The notes under the pieces: model-generated
What the model saw: the letters and a program-made list of their open reading frames with translations, nothing else
Databases searched by the model: none
What the model was told of the DNA's origin: nothing
Position numbers and translations under genes: made by a program
Assembly: GCF_963676285.1 (NCBI RefSeq)
Contig: NZ_OY781062.1
Span: 248,001 to 312,000, forward strand
Direction: 5' to 3'
Source: an uncultured Sphaerochaeta sp.
Lineage (GTDB): Bacteria > Spirochaetota > Spirochaetia > Sphaerochaetales > Sphaerochaetaceae
DNA: 64,000 nucleotides
Shown: positions 18,407-26,997 of the stretch, in pieces
Position numbering within the stretch: the first letter of the stretch is position 1
How the letters are laid out: every line of letters begins with the position of its first letter

Positions 18407-19189
18407 TTATAAATGAAGGACTGCATTGGAGCAGCCACAATGGTCCTGGGTTAATGGTTTTGTCGTAAAAATGTTGCTTATGATCTGCAAGGCAGACTCC
18501 TTCGCCTGGGTAATCCTTTGGCCGTGGTCGATATGTGCAAGATTCTCACCTTTCAAACCACAAGCCATGTTCGAGATAAGGCCGATGGCGGCATAGCACA
18601 TCCCCAGTTCTTTTGCCAGGAACATTTCCGGAATACCTGTCATGCCTACCAAGGTGCCTCCACATTTTTGGAACATGGCAATCTCTGTTTTGCCTTCAAA
18701 TCGGGGACCTTCCGTACAGACATATACCCCATTGGTATGGATAGGTATGCCAGTTTCCTCTGCTGCTTCTACGAACAGCGACCTCAGATTTTGGCAATAA
18801 GGGTCACTCATATCAACATGGGCTACCTTGTTGTCATGCCCATCAAAAAAGGTCTTGCTCCGGCCAGTGGTAAAATCGAGAAAATCCTCAATAACAACCA
18901 GTGATCCTTCATGGATTGATTCATCCATCGACCCACTGGTGAGCAACGCAAATATATAGGTAATTCCCTCCTGCTGGAGTGCCTTCATCTGAGCTCGATA
19001 ATTGATGGCATGAGGAGGGGTATTGTGAGCTCTTCCGTGTCTAGGAAGGAAAAGAATCTCTTCCCCTGCGAGAGTAAAACGGTACGTCTCTACATTCCCA
19101 TACGTTGTTTCTATAACAAAAGGCCCTTTCAAGTTGGCTAGTGAGCCGACTCCGGTTCCTCCAATGAGTGCTTTTCTACAATACTGCAT
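18407..19189 (-). CDS. mtnP: Methylthioadenosine/purine nucleoside phosphorylase
   Basis: 260 residues from the ATG at 19189 (AAAGGA upstream). It cleaves a purine nucleoside with phosphate to the base and a ribose-1-phosphate derivative. Family blocks: ALIGGTGVGSL, RHGRAHNTPPHAINYRAQ, TEGPRFEGKTEIAMF and GMTGIPEMFLAKE. The stretch that in human MTAP reads TDYD, contacting the adenine N7/6-amino, reads SNMA here. Asn at that site is typical of enzymes for 6-oxopurines (methylthioinosine, inosine or guanosine), so adenine specificity is doubtful. Its product is the substrate of the next gene, mtnA. Upstream lies the DeoR regulator, downstream the importer. Confidence 0.85.
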   Translation of the reverse strand: MQYCRKALIGGTGVGSLANLKGPFVIETTYGNVETYRFTLAGEEILFLPRHGRAHNTPPHAINYRAQMKALQQEGITYIFALLTSGSMDESIHEGSLVVIEDFLDFTTGRSKTFFDGHDNKVAHVDMSDPYCQNLRSLFVEAAEETGIPIHTNGVYVCTEGPRFEGKTEIAMFQKCGGTLVGMTGIPEMFLAKELGMCYAAIGLISNMACGLKGENLAHIDHGQRITQAKESALQIISNIFTTKPLTQDHCGCSNAVLHL

Positions 19190-19199
19190 GGTAGTTCCT

Positions 19200-19949
19200 T
19201 TATAAATCCGAGGGATGAGCAATGACAAGATTCTTCATGTCAGTCTCTTTTATCCCTGCTTTTTCTGTAGTAATGATGCAATCGAAGTCATCAACCTTGG
19301 CAAATTCGTGATGGCTGAAGGCAGAAAACTTGGTGGAATCTGCAATCAGGATACGTTTCTTTGAACGCTTAAGCACGAGTTGATTGATGACTGAAACATC
19401 ATGGTCGAAGGAGGATACTCCTCCTTTAAAGATTGCACTTGCCCCAATAATGCACGTACTGAAATTCATTTTTTCAATGTTCCCATATACCTCGGGACCA
19501 TGGGTAATCCCATAGCTATGATCGAGGGCTCCTCCGATAACAATCGTCTTGATCTTGTACTCCAATAATTTCGGAAGATGGAAAATACCATTGGTAACCA
19601 CAGTGCAATGCTTGCCTGCCAAAAAACCAATGAGGTAGTTTTCCGTAGTACCCGGGCCGAGATATATGAATTCATTGTTCTCGAGTGATTTTGCAGCTTT
19701 ACTGCAGATCAGGTATTTCTCTTCAGAATTAACTTCAAGCCTGGCTACTACAGAGTGTTCTGCCTCTTCATTTGGCCTTACTCCGCCTCCATTGAGAAGA
19801 ATGATCTTTCCTTCTTCCTCCAGTTTCTTGAGATCACGACGAACGGTTGGAAGAGAAACGTTTGTCAATTCCAGCAACTCTTCAATGTAAGCAATCTGCT
19901 TCATCTTGATATATGAATATATCTGGTTCTGACGTACGTAAGGAATCAT
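19200..19949 (-). CDS. DeoR-family transcriptional regulator
   Basis: 249 residues from the ATG at 19949 (GGAGG eight bases upstream). An N-terminal winged helix (LPTVRRDLKKLEEEGKIILLNGGG, cited in part) matches the DeoR class. The C-terminal sugar-phosphate-sensing domain has GPGTTE, GITHGPEVY and LIADSTKF. First gene of the operon with mtnP, mtnA and the importer, 10 bases before mtnP, so it probably controls its own operon. The natural effector would be a ribose-1-phosphate or ribulose-1-phosphate type metabolite made by its neighbours; that is inference. Confidence 0.88.
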   Translation of the reverse strand: MIPYVRQNQIYSYIKMKQIAYIEELLELTNVSLPTVRRDLKKLEEEGKIILLNGGGVRPNEEAEHSVVARLEVNSEEKYLICSKAAKSLENNEFIYLGPGTTENYLIGFLAGKHCTVVTNGIFHLPKLLEYKIKTIVIGGALDHSYGITHGPEVYGNIEKMNFSTCIIGASAIFKGGVSSFDHDVSVINQLVLKRSKKRILIADSTKFSAFSHHEFAKVDDFDCIITTEKAGIKETDMKNLVIAHPSDL

Positions 19950-19981
19950 AAAGGTGACCTCCATCTGATCTCAGTTCTGTA

Positions 19982-20014
19982 AAGATAGGCAACCCTTAGG
20001 CGGTTGCCTATCTT
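19982..20014 (-). terminator. Terminator between the secreted-protein gene and the deoR-mtnP operon
   Basis: Thirteen-bp stem AAGATAGGCAACC / GGTTGCCTATCTT with a seven-base loop. It separates the upstream gene from the DeoR operon, whose promoter must then lie in the short stretch 19950-20026 or overlap the hairpin. Confidence 0.75.
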
Positions 20015-20026
20015 ATGCAAGCAATC

Positions 20027-21259
20027 TTACTGGTAATCGGCACCGGTTAGATAGCGGTAGAAAGCATTATTTACGAATAGTGCTTTCTCCTGTACTTCCA
20101 ATCCACTCAGGTCTTCCAGATTATTGATGAGGTTGTCCTTGTTTTCAAGCAGGGAGAAGGGGTGAATGGAGTATCCGTCCTCCATCAGGATACAGTCGAC
20201 TATCTCCTGGTATGCCTGGGAGTCGGCATTGAACGTTGTGCTGTACAGCGGTTGCCACCAGGCACCTCGAAGCAATGCCACGTTACTGTCCTTTGCCTGA
20301 TTCTTGTCATTTTTCTTTGCATAGGTGTTGATGATTTGGTCGAATTTCAATAGATCTTCCCTCTTTTCGAACTCAAATTTCGCATCATACTCAACTGCAT
20401 AGGCAAGATAGAAATCTTCACTGTTTTCCAGAACCATGTAGTAGGGACTTGGTTCAGGCACTGGACCCCAGTCAAGCAGGTATTCATAGATGGAGACTTT
20501 TGGTTCTATCTGCAGTTTTGCATCCATTCCTTCACTGGCAAGTAGAACAACAAGCTGTTTCAGGTGGGTTTCATCGCTATGTCCATACTGGATGGTACGG
20601 GAGGAAAGGAACTGTGCATCATCAGCATCCTTCTTCAAGTTGTATCCGGTGGAAGCCTTTCTCTGTACTGCTTCTGCACCGATTGCATCCAGATTGTTGT
20701 CGGAGAAGAGGGTATAACTGTCAAAAGCGTTGGAAATGCGCATAAGGATATCGCTATCCTGCACATTGCCGATATAGTTCCTACTTATACCGTTTGCATT
20801 GGCAATGCTCATCAGCAGATTTGCAGCAGTTCTGCTGGTAAGTGATGATGCACCCATAACCTCTTCAGCAACAGATGGGGGAAGCAGTGATGCATCGAGA
20901 GCACATGCAAGATAGGGTAGTACATCCTGGGGTACTTTGCTCATTACTCCGTGGAAGGCAAGTCTGCTCGATGCCTTCTCTGTACTGTAGGTCAAGGCCA
21001 GTTCAGTGAGGTCAGCAGCAGCGACAAGTGCCTTGAAGATGTCATTCTGTTCATTGATTTCTGGTACTGTTCCGCTCAGTTGGTTGATTGCCTTCTCAAA
21101 GGAAGCAATTGAAACAGAATCGCTTGCAAGTGTGATCCCAAAATAATGCTCAAGATATTCTTCATTGCTTTGATCAGTAAACTGTCCTTCATTGATTCCA
21201 GCCCCAAAGAGCATTGCTGTCAGGCACAGTATGCTCACGAACATCGTGATTTTTCTCAT
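20027..21259 (-). CDS. Exported protein of unknown function
   Basis: 410 residues; a Sec signal ends at LFGAGINEG. The mature protein is acidic, largely alpha-helical in appearance, with a C-terminal part rich in aromatic residues (ALLRGAWWQPLYSTTF, YSIHPFSLLENKDNL). No family is recognised. It is alone between its own terminator and the long divergent region shared with the peptide-type ABC operon. That position would be compatible with common regulation but nothing more. Confidence 0.65.
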   Translation of the reverse strand: MRKITMFVSILCLTAMLFGAGINEGQFTDQSNEEYLEHYFGITLASDSVSIASFEKAINQLSGTVPEINEQNDIFKALVAAADLTELALTYSTEKASSRLAFHGVMSKVPQDVLPYLACALDASLLPPSVAEEVMGASSLTSRTAANLLMSIANANGISRNYIGNVQDSDILMRISNAFDSYTLFSDNNLDAIGAEAVQRKASTGYNLKKDADDAQFLSSRTIQYGHSDETHLKQLVVLLASEGMDAKLQIEPKVSIYEYLLDWGPVPEPSPYYMVLENSEDFYLAYAVEYDAKFEFEKREDLLKFDQIINTYAKKNDKNQAKDSNVALLRGAWWQPLYSTTFNADSQAYQEIVDCILMEDGYSIHPFSLLENKDNLINNLEDLSGLEVQEKALFVNNAFYRYLTGADYQ

Positions 21260-21524
21260 GTTGTCTCTCCTTATTCAGTATTCCATTGGTGTAACTCTAC
21301 TAAAAAGCTATCATTGAATCATAAATATGTCTAGAAAAATCAAATAATGATTTTATGTGAAACCTTTGTATTTATTTAATCTTCCAATGGAAACATTGAA
21401 AAATATGCACAAAAAAAATTGTTCATAGATGAGGGATGTCATGATAAGGTGTTAACTAGAGAGGGATTGCAAAGGATTGGATTGAGTAAAAGATTGCTAA
21501 TAGCAAATAATTATAGCATGTTTC
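21260..21524. other. A+T-rich divergent regulatory region, no gene
   Basis: Between the exported-protein gene and the ABC operon. No reading frame with a ribosome binding site was found. It must contain the promoter of the minus-strand gene; that of the plus-strand operon begins at 21525. Confidence 0.5.
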
Positions 21525-21554
21525 TTGACAAAGTGCCAACTTTAATAGTTTAAT
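21525..21554 (+). promoter_or_regulatory. Promoter of the peptide-type ABC operon
   Basis: TTGACA (21525-21530) and TTTAAT (21549-21554) with an 18-base spacer. Transcription would start near 21560, exactly where the outer stem of the leader RNA begins. Confidence 0.6.
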
Positions 21555-21558
21555 AGAG

Positions 21559-21660
21559 TTGTCGGATACAGGAATTTCACAAACTATGTTATGTGCATTG
21601 GTTGCACTAACAGCCTGTATGATTTTGAAAAATGGTTCCTAATGTGTGAACTTCCGACAA
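21559..21660 (+). promoter_or_regulatory. Candidate structured leader RNA (possible riboswitch)
   Basis: The leader can fold as nested helices. P1 is TTGTCGG (21559-21565) with CCGACAA (21654-21660). P2 is ATACAGG (21566-21572) with CCTGTAT (21614-21620). P3 is GTTA-T-GTGCA (21588-21597) with TGCAC-TAAC (21603-21611). TTCACA (21576-21581), inside P2, can also pair with TGTGAA (21645-21650), a possible pseudoknot. TTCCT (21636-21640) could cover AGGAA of the ribosome binding site (21691-21695), offering translational control. The promoter places the transcript start at P1. It matches no riboswitch class I can recall. Confidence 0.5.
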
Positions 21661-21697
21661 GAAAACGTCTAGATTCGAACAACTTTGAGGAGGAATT

Positions 21698-23203
21698 ATG
21701 CGACGTACATTACTACTAGTACTTTTGCTTGCAATACCCATGATGGTATTTGCAGGAGGGGATGCCGAAAAAGCGGCTCCTGTTAAACAGATCCGAGTAG
21801 CAGACCAGGTCCCTGGATTGATTACCCCAGGTGTATGGGATGGTCAGGTATTCTCCATGAACTCATCCATCTATGAGTATTTGATGGAGATCAATGCAGA
21901 AACCGGTGAACTTGATCCAGTGCTTGCAACAAGCTGGGAAACCGACGCTGGTAAGGTCTGGACCTTCAAGCTGAGAAAAGGTGTCAAGTTCCACAATGGT
22001 TCTGATTTTACCGCTGAGGATGTAAAGTTCACCCTCGAGAGAACCCAGGACCCTGATCTTGGACATTTGAAAAAGTCTGACTTCGAAGTTATGGAATCTG
22101 TGCGTGTAGTTGATGATTACACGGTTGAGGTAACGCTCAAAGAACCTCGTCCAACATTTGTGTATCAGATGACCGACTACAGTATGGCAATCCTCTCCAG
22201 CGAGTATGACTATGACTCCTATGGTGAGACCAAGCCAATGGGCACCGGTCCATTCATGATGAACCAGTTGGTTCCCAAGGAATCAGCACTGCTTGAGAAG
22301 AATCCTAACTATTGGGCAGAAGGACTTCCAAAGGTTGACCAGATCGCCATTTACTTTGTAGGCGATATTGATGCCAGTATCTCCATGCTTGAATCTGATC
22401 GTGTAGATGTAGTTCCCTTCATCACCCCGGAGATCAAGCAGCGTCTTGATGGTGTTGATGGCATTTCTGTCATCTCTCCATACCAGGAACAGAGATTCAT
22501 CTCCATGCGAGTAGATGAGGCTCCCTTTGATGACAACCGCGTTCGATTGGCTTTCAAGTATGCCATGGATCCAGAAGTAATTGCCCGTAGTACCGCTAAA
22601 ATGGAATTGGGCGATGGAGTCTACTATAATGAGACCCCGATCATGAATGCCTTGGCTGAGTACAAAGAGATTCCCTTGCGTGAGAGAAACATTGCAAAGG
22701 CAAAGGAATTGCTTGCAGATGCTGGCTATCCTAATGGCTTGAGCACTGAGCTTTACTACGCTTCTGACCACCCATTTGGTAAGGAGCTTAGCCAGACGGT
22801 TAAGGAATTGGCTGCTGAGGCTGGATTCGATATTGAGCTGAAGGGATATACCCGTGACGTCTACCTTTCACAGTACTGGTTGAATGTTCCCATCTCCCTT
22901 ACCGGTTGGGGTGGTCGTATTGACCCATCCATGTTGCTCGCACTTGCCTTCAAGGGCGGTGGTCCTTGGAATGAGTCCCATCTGGATGCACCTGTTCTCA
23001 ACGATCTAATCGAGAAGATTTCCGGTGAGGCAGATCCTGATCAGCGTATGAGTTACTATCATGAGTTGCAGGAATGGTTCTATGAGAATGGTCCTCTGAT
23101 CAACGTACAGGTTCCGTATCTGGTGGCGATCAATGACAGTGTTGTTGGTTACCGGCAGCCGATTACCATGCTTCCACAATATAAGTACATGGATATTCTA
23201 TGA
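21698..23203 (+). CDS. Periplasmic binding protein of a peptide/nickel-type ABC importer
   Basis: 501 residues, family 5 solute-binding protein (DppA/OppA class). Signal ends MVFAGGDAEK; no lipobox. Family blocks: LATSWETDAGKVWTFKLRKG, VKFHNGSDFTAEDVKFTLER (in part), GTGPFMM, and the helix KELLADAGYPNG. GAGGAGG lies 5 bases before the ATG. First gene of a four-gene operon (overlaps of 4, 4 and 11 bases follow). The ligand may be a peptide, opine or oligosaccharide; sequence alone does not tell. Expression is probably influenced by the leader RNA upstream. Confidence 0.88.
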   Translation: MRRTLLLVLLLAIPMMVFAGGDAEKAAPVKQIRVADQVPGLITPGVWDGQVFSMNSSIYEYLMEINAETGELDPVLATSWETDAGKVWTFKLRKGVKFHNGSDFTAEDVKFTLERTQDPDLGHLKKSDFEVMESVRVVDDYTVEVTLKEPRPTFVYQMTDYSMAILSSEYDYDSYGETKPMGTGPFMMNQLVPKESALLEKNPNYWAEGLPKVDQIAIYFVGDIDASISMLESDRVDVVPFITPEIKQRLDGVDGISVISPYQEQRFISMRVDEAPFDDNRVRLAFKYAMDPEVIARSTAKMELGDGVYYNETPIMNALAEYKEIPLRERNIAKAKELLADAGYPNGLSTELYYASDHPFGKELSQTVKELAAEAGFDIELKGYTRDVYLSQYWLNVPISLTGWGGRIDPSMLLALAFKGGGPWNESHLDAPVLNDLIEKISGEADPDQRMSYYHELQEWFYENGPLINVQVPYLVAINDSVVGYRQPITMLPQYKYMDIL

Positions 23204-24168
23204 AGAGATTAATGGAAATGTTTCTTCGTCGTCTGGGGTCGCTTCTTGCGACCCTGGTCGTCATGTCGTTCATCATCTTCTTGCTTGTTGAAATCATGCC
23301 AGGTGATGTCGCACAAATGATTCTGGGCCAGAGTGCTACAGAGGAGGCCGTGGCTTCCCTGCGTGAGGCAAGGGGGCTCAATGATCCCTTGCTGGAACGC
23401 TATGGAAGATGGATTAAAGGCGTAGCTGTAGGTGATTTAGGTGAATCTGTATATATGAAGGGTGTTTCGATCAACTCCATACTTTGGAGAAAGGTTGGAC
23501 ACTCAGTAATATTAGCCATGACCGCCTTTATCATATTTGTTCCACTATCTATCTTCTTTGGGGTATTGGCAGGGGTAAAGGAGAAGAAACCGACAGACTC
23601 AATTATTTCCTTTTTTGGTTTGGCTACTATGGCCCTCCCTGAGTTTGTTTCCGGTGTTATTCTTATTACCGTCTTTGCTGTTCAGTTGGACTGGTTTCCC
23701 ATTGTCAGCGTCATTCCCATTGGGGAAAGTATTTGGCAGAACCTGAACATTGTAATTCTCCCCGCACTATCCATTACGTTTGTTATGTTTGGATATATCT
23801 CGAGAATGCAACGTTCTTCCATGATCACCGTTATGAATTCTGACTACATCAGGGCAGCAACCTTGAAAGGTATGCCGCGCAAGTATGTCATTTTCAGGCA
23901 CGCGTTGAAAAATGCAATGCTTCCCACTATTACCATTATTGGTATGAATATGGGTTGGTTGTTTGGAGGGCTGGTCGTAGTTGAGACGCTCTTTGGGTTC
24001 CCAGGGATGGGCTCATTGTTGATGACAGGAATCAAGACACGCGATGTGCCGCTTATTGAGGCTTGTGTACTCCTGATAACCGTCATCTACTCACTCTCTA
24101 CGATGATTACCGACATTATGTATAGCTATCTCAACCCGAGGATCAGATACCAAGGAGGCCAGAAATGA
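23200..24168 (+). CDS. ABC permease, DppB/OppB type
   Basis: 322 residues with six hydrophobic helices. The N-terminal RLGSLLATLVVMSFIIFLLVE and PGD segments, and the EAA loop region (YIRAATLKGMPRKYVIFRHALKNA, in part) around residue 215, define the DppB/OppB class. Its ATG overlaps the stop of the binding-protein gene by four bases. One half of the inner-membrane channel. Confidence 0.9.
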   Translation: MKRLMEMFLRRLGSLLATLVVMSFIIFLLVEIMPGDVAQMILGQSATEEAVASLREARGLNDPLLERYGRWIKGVAVGDLGESVYMKGVSINSILWRKVGHSVILAMTAFIIFVPLSIFFGVLAGVKEKKPTDSIISFFGLATMALPEFVSGVILITVFAVQLDWFPIVSVIPIGESIWQNLNIVILPALSITFVMFGYISRMQRSSMITVMNSDYIRAATLKGMPRKYVIFRHALKNAMLPTITIIGMNMGWLFGGLVVVETLFGFPGMGSLLMTGIKTRDVPLIEACVLLITVIYSLSTMITDIMYSYLNPRIRYQGGQK

Positions 24169-24995
24169 AGTATTTCTTCTATCAATTGAAAAAAAGTCCA
24201 CTGGCCATGGTCGGTATCGCAATCATCTTGTTCTGGTTGATAGCCGCTGCAGTAGGCCCCTCCATGATTCCCTTTACCCATACTGCGATGGACTCTGAGA
24301 ATCAGATGGCCTCCCCTGGTGAATATGGTCATGTGTTGGGCACCGATGGGCTTGGCCGGGATATTCTTGCGAGAATTGTCTATGGCAGTCGATCAATCCT
24401 AACCGTCGCACTACTGACTTCCATATTTTCCACATTGGTGGGTATCTTGCTTGGGTTCTCTGCAGGGTACTTTGGAGGGAAGCTTGATACAGCGTTCCTT
24501 CGTGCAATGGATATCCTTATGGCCATTCCTCCCTTGGTACTGTCCATGGTTATCCTTGGAATTCTAGGGGACTCCAGTATTGCGAGCTTGACGATCATTG
24601 TATCTATTGCGTTCGTACCTGCTACAGCACGTGTCTCCCGTGGAGTGCTCTTGACGGAAAAGAGCCAGGAGTATGTCTCTGCTGCTCGTATTCGTGGTGA
24701 GAATCATCTCTACATCATGTTTGTTGAGATACTCCCCAATACCATGGGACCTATCATCGTTGAAGCTACTGCACGATTTGCCTATTCAATCATGATGGTT
24801 GCCTCCCTTGGGTTTTTGGGAGTCGGATTGCAGCCTCCCACCCCTGACTGGGGTATGATGGTTATCGAGAACAAGCCGATCATTGCACAAGCGCCTTGGG
24901 CGGTTCTGTTTCCAGCCTTGGCTATCGCTTCCTTGGTGATTGCCATCTCTATTTTCTCTGACTTTGTCAGTAAGGTATTGATACATGAACGATAA
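24165..24995 (+). CDS. ABC permease, DppC/OppC type
   Basis: 276 residues. GTDGLGRDILARIVYGSR near residue 65 and AARIRGENHLYIMFVEILPN around 165 are the class signatures, with a GFLGVGLQPPTPDWG block near the end. It overlaps the preceding permease by four bases and the ATPase gene by eleven. Forms the heterodimeric channel with the DppB-type subunit. Confidence 0.9.
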   Translation: MKYFFYQLKKSPLAMVGIAIILFWLIAAAVGPSMIPFTHTAMDSENQMASPGEYGHVLGTDGLGRDILARIVYGSRSILTVALLTSIFSTLVGILLGFSAGYFGGKLDTAFLRAMDILMAIPPLVLSMVILGILGDSSIASLTIIVSIAFVPATARVSRGVLLTEKSQEYVSAARIRGENHLYIMFVEILPNTMGPIIVEATARFAYSIMMVASLGFLGVGLQPPTPDWGMMVIENKPIIAQAPWAVLFPALAIASLVIAISIFSDFVSKVLIHER

Positions 24996-26970
24996 TATTT
25001 TAGAAATTGAAAACCTCCATGTACGATTCAACACCTTTGATGGGACCTTCTCTGCAGTCAACAATGTATCCTTGAATTTGGAATACAGTGAATCGATTGG
25101 GATCATAGGTGAATCTGGTTGTGGAAAGAGTACCCTCGCATTCACCGTAATGCGCTACCTTGCAAGTAATGCAGAGGTAGAGGGAGCTATCCGTTTCAAG
25201 GGTGATAATTTGCTCGAGAAATCGGAAAAAGAGATGGAATCGGTGCGTGGCAATAGAATTGCCATGGTTTTCCAGAACCCATACTCCTCTCTTAATCCTT
25301 CCCTTACCATCGGCTTTCAGCTGGATGAAGTGGGAATGCATCACCAAAAGCTCAACAAGGCAAAGGCAAGAAAGGCAACGATTGAAGCCTTGGAAATGAT
25401 GAATCTTGGAGATCCCAAAGGCATTGTGAGAAGGTATCCTCACCAGGTTAGTGGTGGTATTCAACAGAGAATTTGTATTGCGATGGCATTACTCTGCAAG
25501 CCGGACCTTATGATCCTGGATGAACCGACCACTGCCTTGGATGTTACTACAGAGGCTGTCATTCTTGACTCTATAGCAGAGCTCAGGGATAAGCTGAAGA
25601 TGTCCATGATCTATATCTCGCATGATATTGGTGTTATCAACAAAGTTGCTGAGAACATCGTGGTTATGTACAGTGGTGAGATTGTCGAGAGTGGTCCCAA
25701 ACAGCAGATTTTTGAGAATCCTGTACATCCGTATACCCGTGCTTTGATCAACTGTATGCCTCGTGGTGGGGTAGTGAAGGAAAAGACGAAGCTGAACACC
25801 ATTCCCGGCTATGTGAAGAAACGTGGTGCGGATGAGGGTGGCTGTCCGTTTGCTGATAGGTGTGACAAGAAAAACGATACCTGTATCAGCAAATATGGGA
25901 TCAAGAAGATAGAAGGGGCTCACTTTGCAGCCTGCGATCGTGCATATGCTGAGGATATCCCCGACAAACTGAAGGTACGGCTCACGCCAACCCCACGCAA
26001 GGATGATCCCGATTTTGACAGTGAGAAAGATTTGCTGAAGGTTGAGGACTTGCATAAGATTTATGGCAGCAGACGGAAAGTATATGCTGTCAATGGCATT
26101 GAGTTCTCAGTCAAACCTCATTCCATTCTTGGTATTGTAGGTGAGTCAGGGTGTGGTAAATCCACTACCGGACATATGGTCAGTGGTTTGTTCCCGCCAT
26201 CCAAGGGTAGGATTCTCTTTGGAGATACCGATATTTCCATTGGTTGGAACAAACGGGACAAGGAGACGCTGAAGAACATTCAGCTCATTTTCCAGAATCC
26301 TGGTCGAAGTCTCAACCCGTCCCATACTGTAGAGAAGATCATTGGTCGAACCATGCAGAAGCTTGCAAACATCAATGATGCGAATGAGCGACGTGAGAAG
26401 ATCATTGATATTCTCAGGAAGGTTGACCTGGGTAAGGAGTACTTGGAGAAGAAACCACGTCAGCTTAGTGGAGGGGAACAGCAGCGTGTGGCTATTGCAC
26501 GTTCACTGTCCATCTCTCCAAACCTGATCGTCTGTGATGAGCCAACCAGTGCTCTTGATGTCTCTGTCCAGGCATCGGTACTCAACCTGCTCAATGACCT
26601 ACAGGTGGATACCCATGTTGCCTACTTGTTCATATCGCATGACCTGAATGTCATCAACTACCTCAGTGATTACATCATGGTCATGTATGCAGGAAAGATT
26701 GCTGAGTATGGTAAGCGGGATGAGGTGATGGAAAACTCCCACCACCCCTATACCGAGGCACTGCTTTCAGCTGTTCCCGAGGTTGATCCTACAAAACAGA
26801 AGGAAATCATTGAACTGGAGGGAATGCTGCCTGATCCTGCAAAGAAGGTGAAGGGGTGTCCATTTGCCGGTCGATGCCACAAGCAGGTAGGTGAGATATG
26901 CGAGAAGGAGTATCCACCCATGGTGCGTCTCTCCGAGGACCACTACTACTTCTGCCACATCAAGCCGTAG
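24985..26970 (+). CDS. Fused DppD-DppF-type double ABC ATPase
   Basis: 661 residues; two complete ATPases in one chain. Half 1 (about residues 5-320) has GESGCGKST, VSGGIQQR and LMILDEPTTALDV, then the Cys-containing oligopeptide C-terminal motif GCPFADRC. Half 2 (about 350-655) repeats these with GESGCGKST, LSGGEQQR, LIVCDEPTSALDV and GCPFAGRC. Separate genes encode these halves in most peptide importers; the fusion is known in some bacteria. Both halves look catalytically competent. It energises the importer encoded by the three preceding genes. Confidence 0.92.
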   Translation: MNDNILEIENLHVRFNTFDGTFSAVNNVSLNLEYSESIGIIGESGCGKSTLAFTVMRYLASNAEVEGAIRFKGDNLLEKSEKEMESVRGNRIAMVFQNPYSSLNPSLTIGFQLDEVGMHHQKLNKAKARKATIEALEMMNLGDPKGIVRRYPHQVSGGIQQRICIAMALLCKPDLMILDEPTTALDVTTEAVILDSIAELRDKLKMSMIYISHDIGVINKVAENIVVMYSGEIVESGPKQQIFENPVHPYTRALINCMPRGGVVKEKTKLNTIPGYVKKRGADEGGCPFADRCDKKNDTCISKYGIKKIEGAHFAACDRAYAEDIPDKLKVRLTPTPRKDDPDFDSEKDLLKVEDLHKIYGSRRKVYAVNGIEFSVKPHSILGIVGESGCGKSTTGHMVSGLFPPSKGRILFGDTDISIGWNKRDKETLKNIQLIFQNPGRSLNPSHTVEKIIGRTMQKLANINDANERREKIIDILRKVDLGKEYLEKKPRQLSGGEQQRVAIARSLSISPNLIVCDEPTSALDVSVQASVLNLLNDLQVDTHVAYLFISHDLNVINYLSDYIMVMYAGKIAEYGKRDEVMENSHHPYTEALLSAVPEVDPTKQKEIIELEGMLPDPAKKVKGCPFAGRCHKQVGEICEKEYPPMVRLSEDHYYFCHIKP

Positions 26971-26997
26971 GTATTCACTAAAACAGTCAGAAAGGGA

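Noticed and set aside
25489..26055. 188-codon minus-strand frame inside the fused ABC ATPase gene
   Set aside because: Mirror of conserved ATPase sequence with no independent support.
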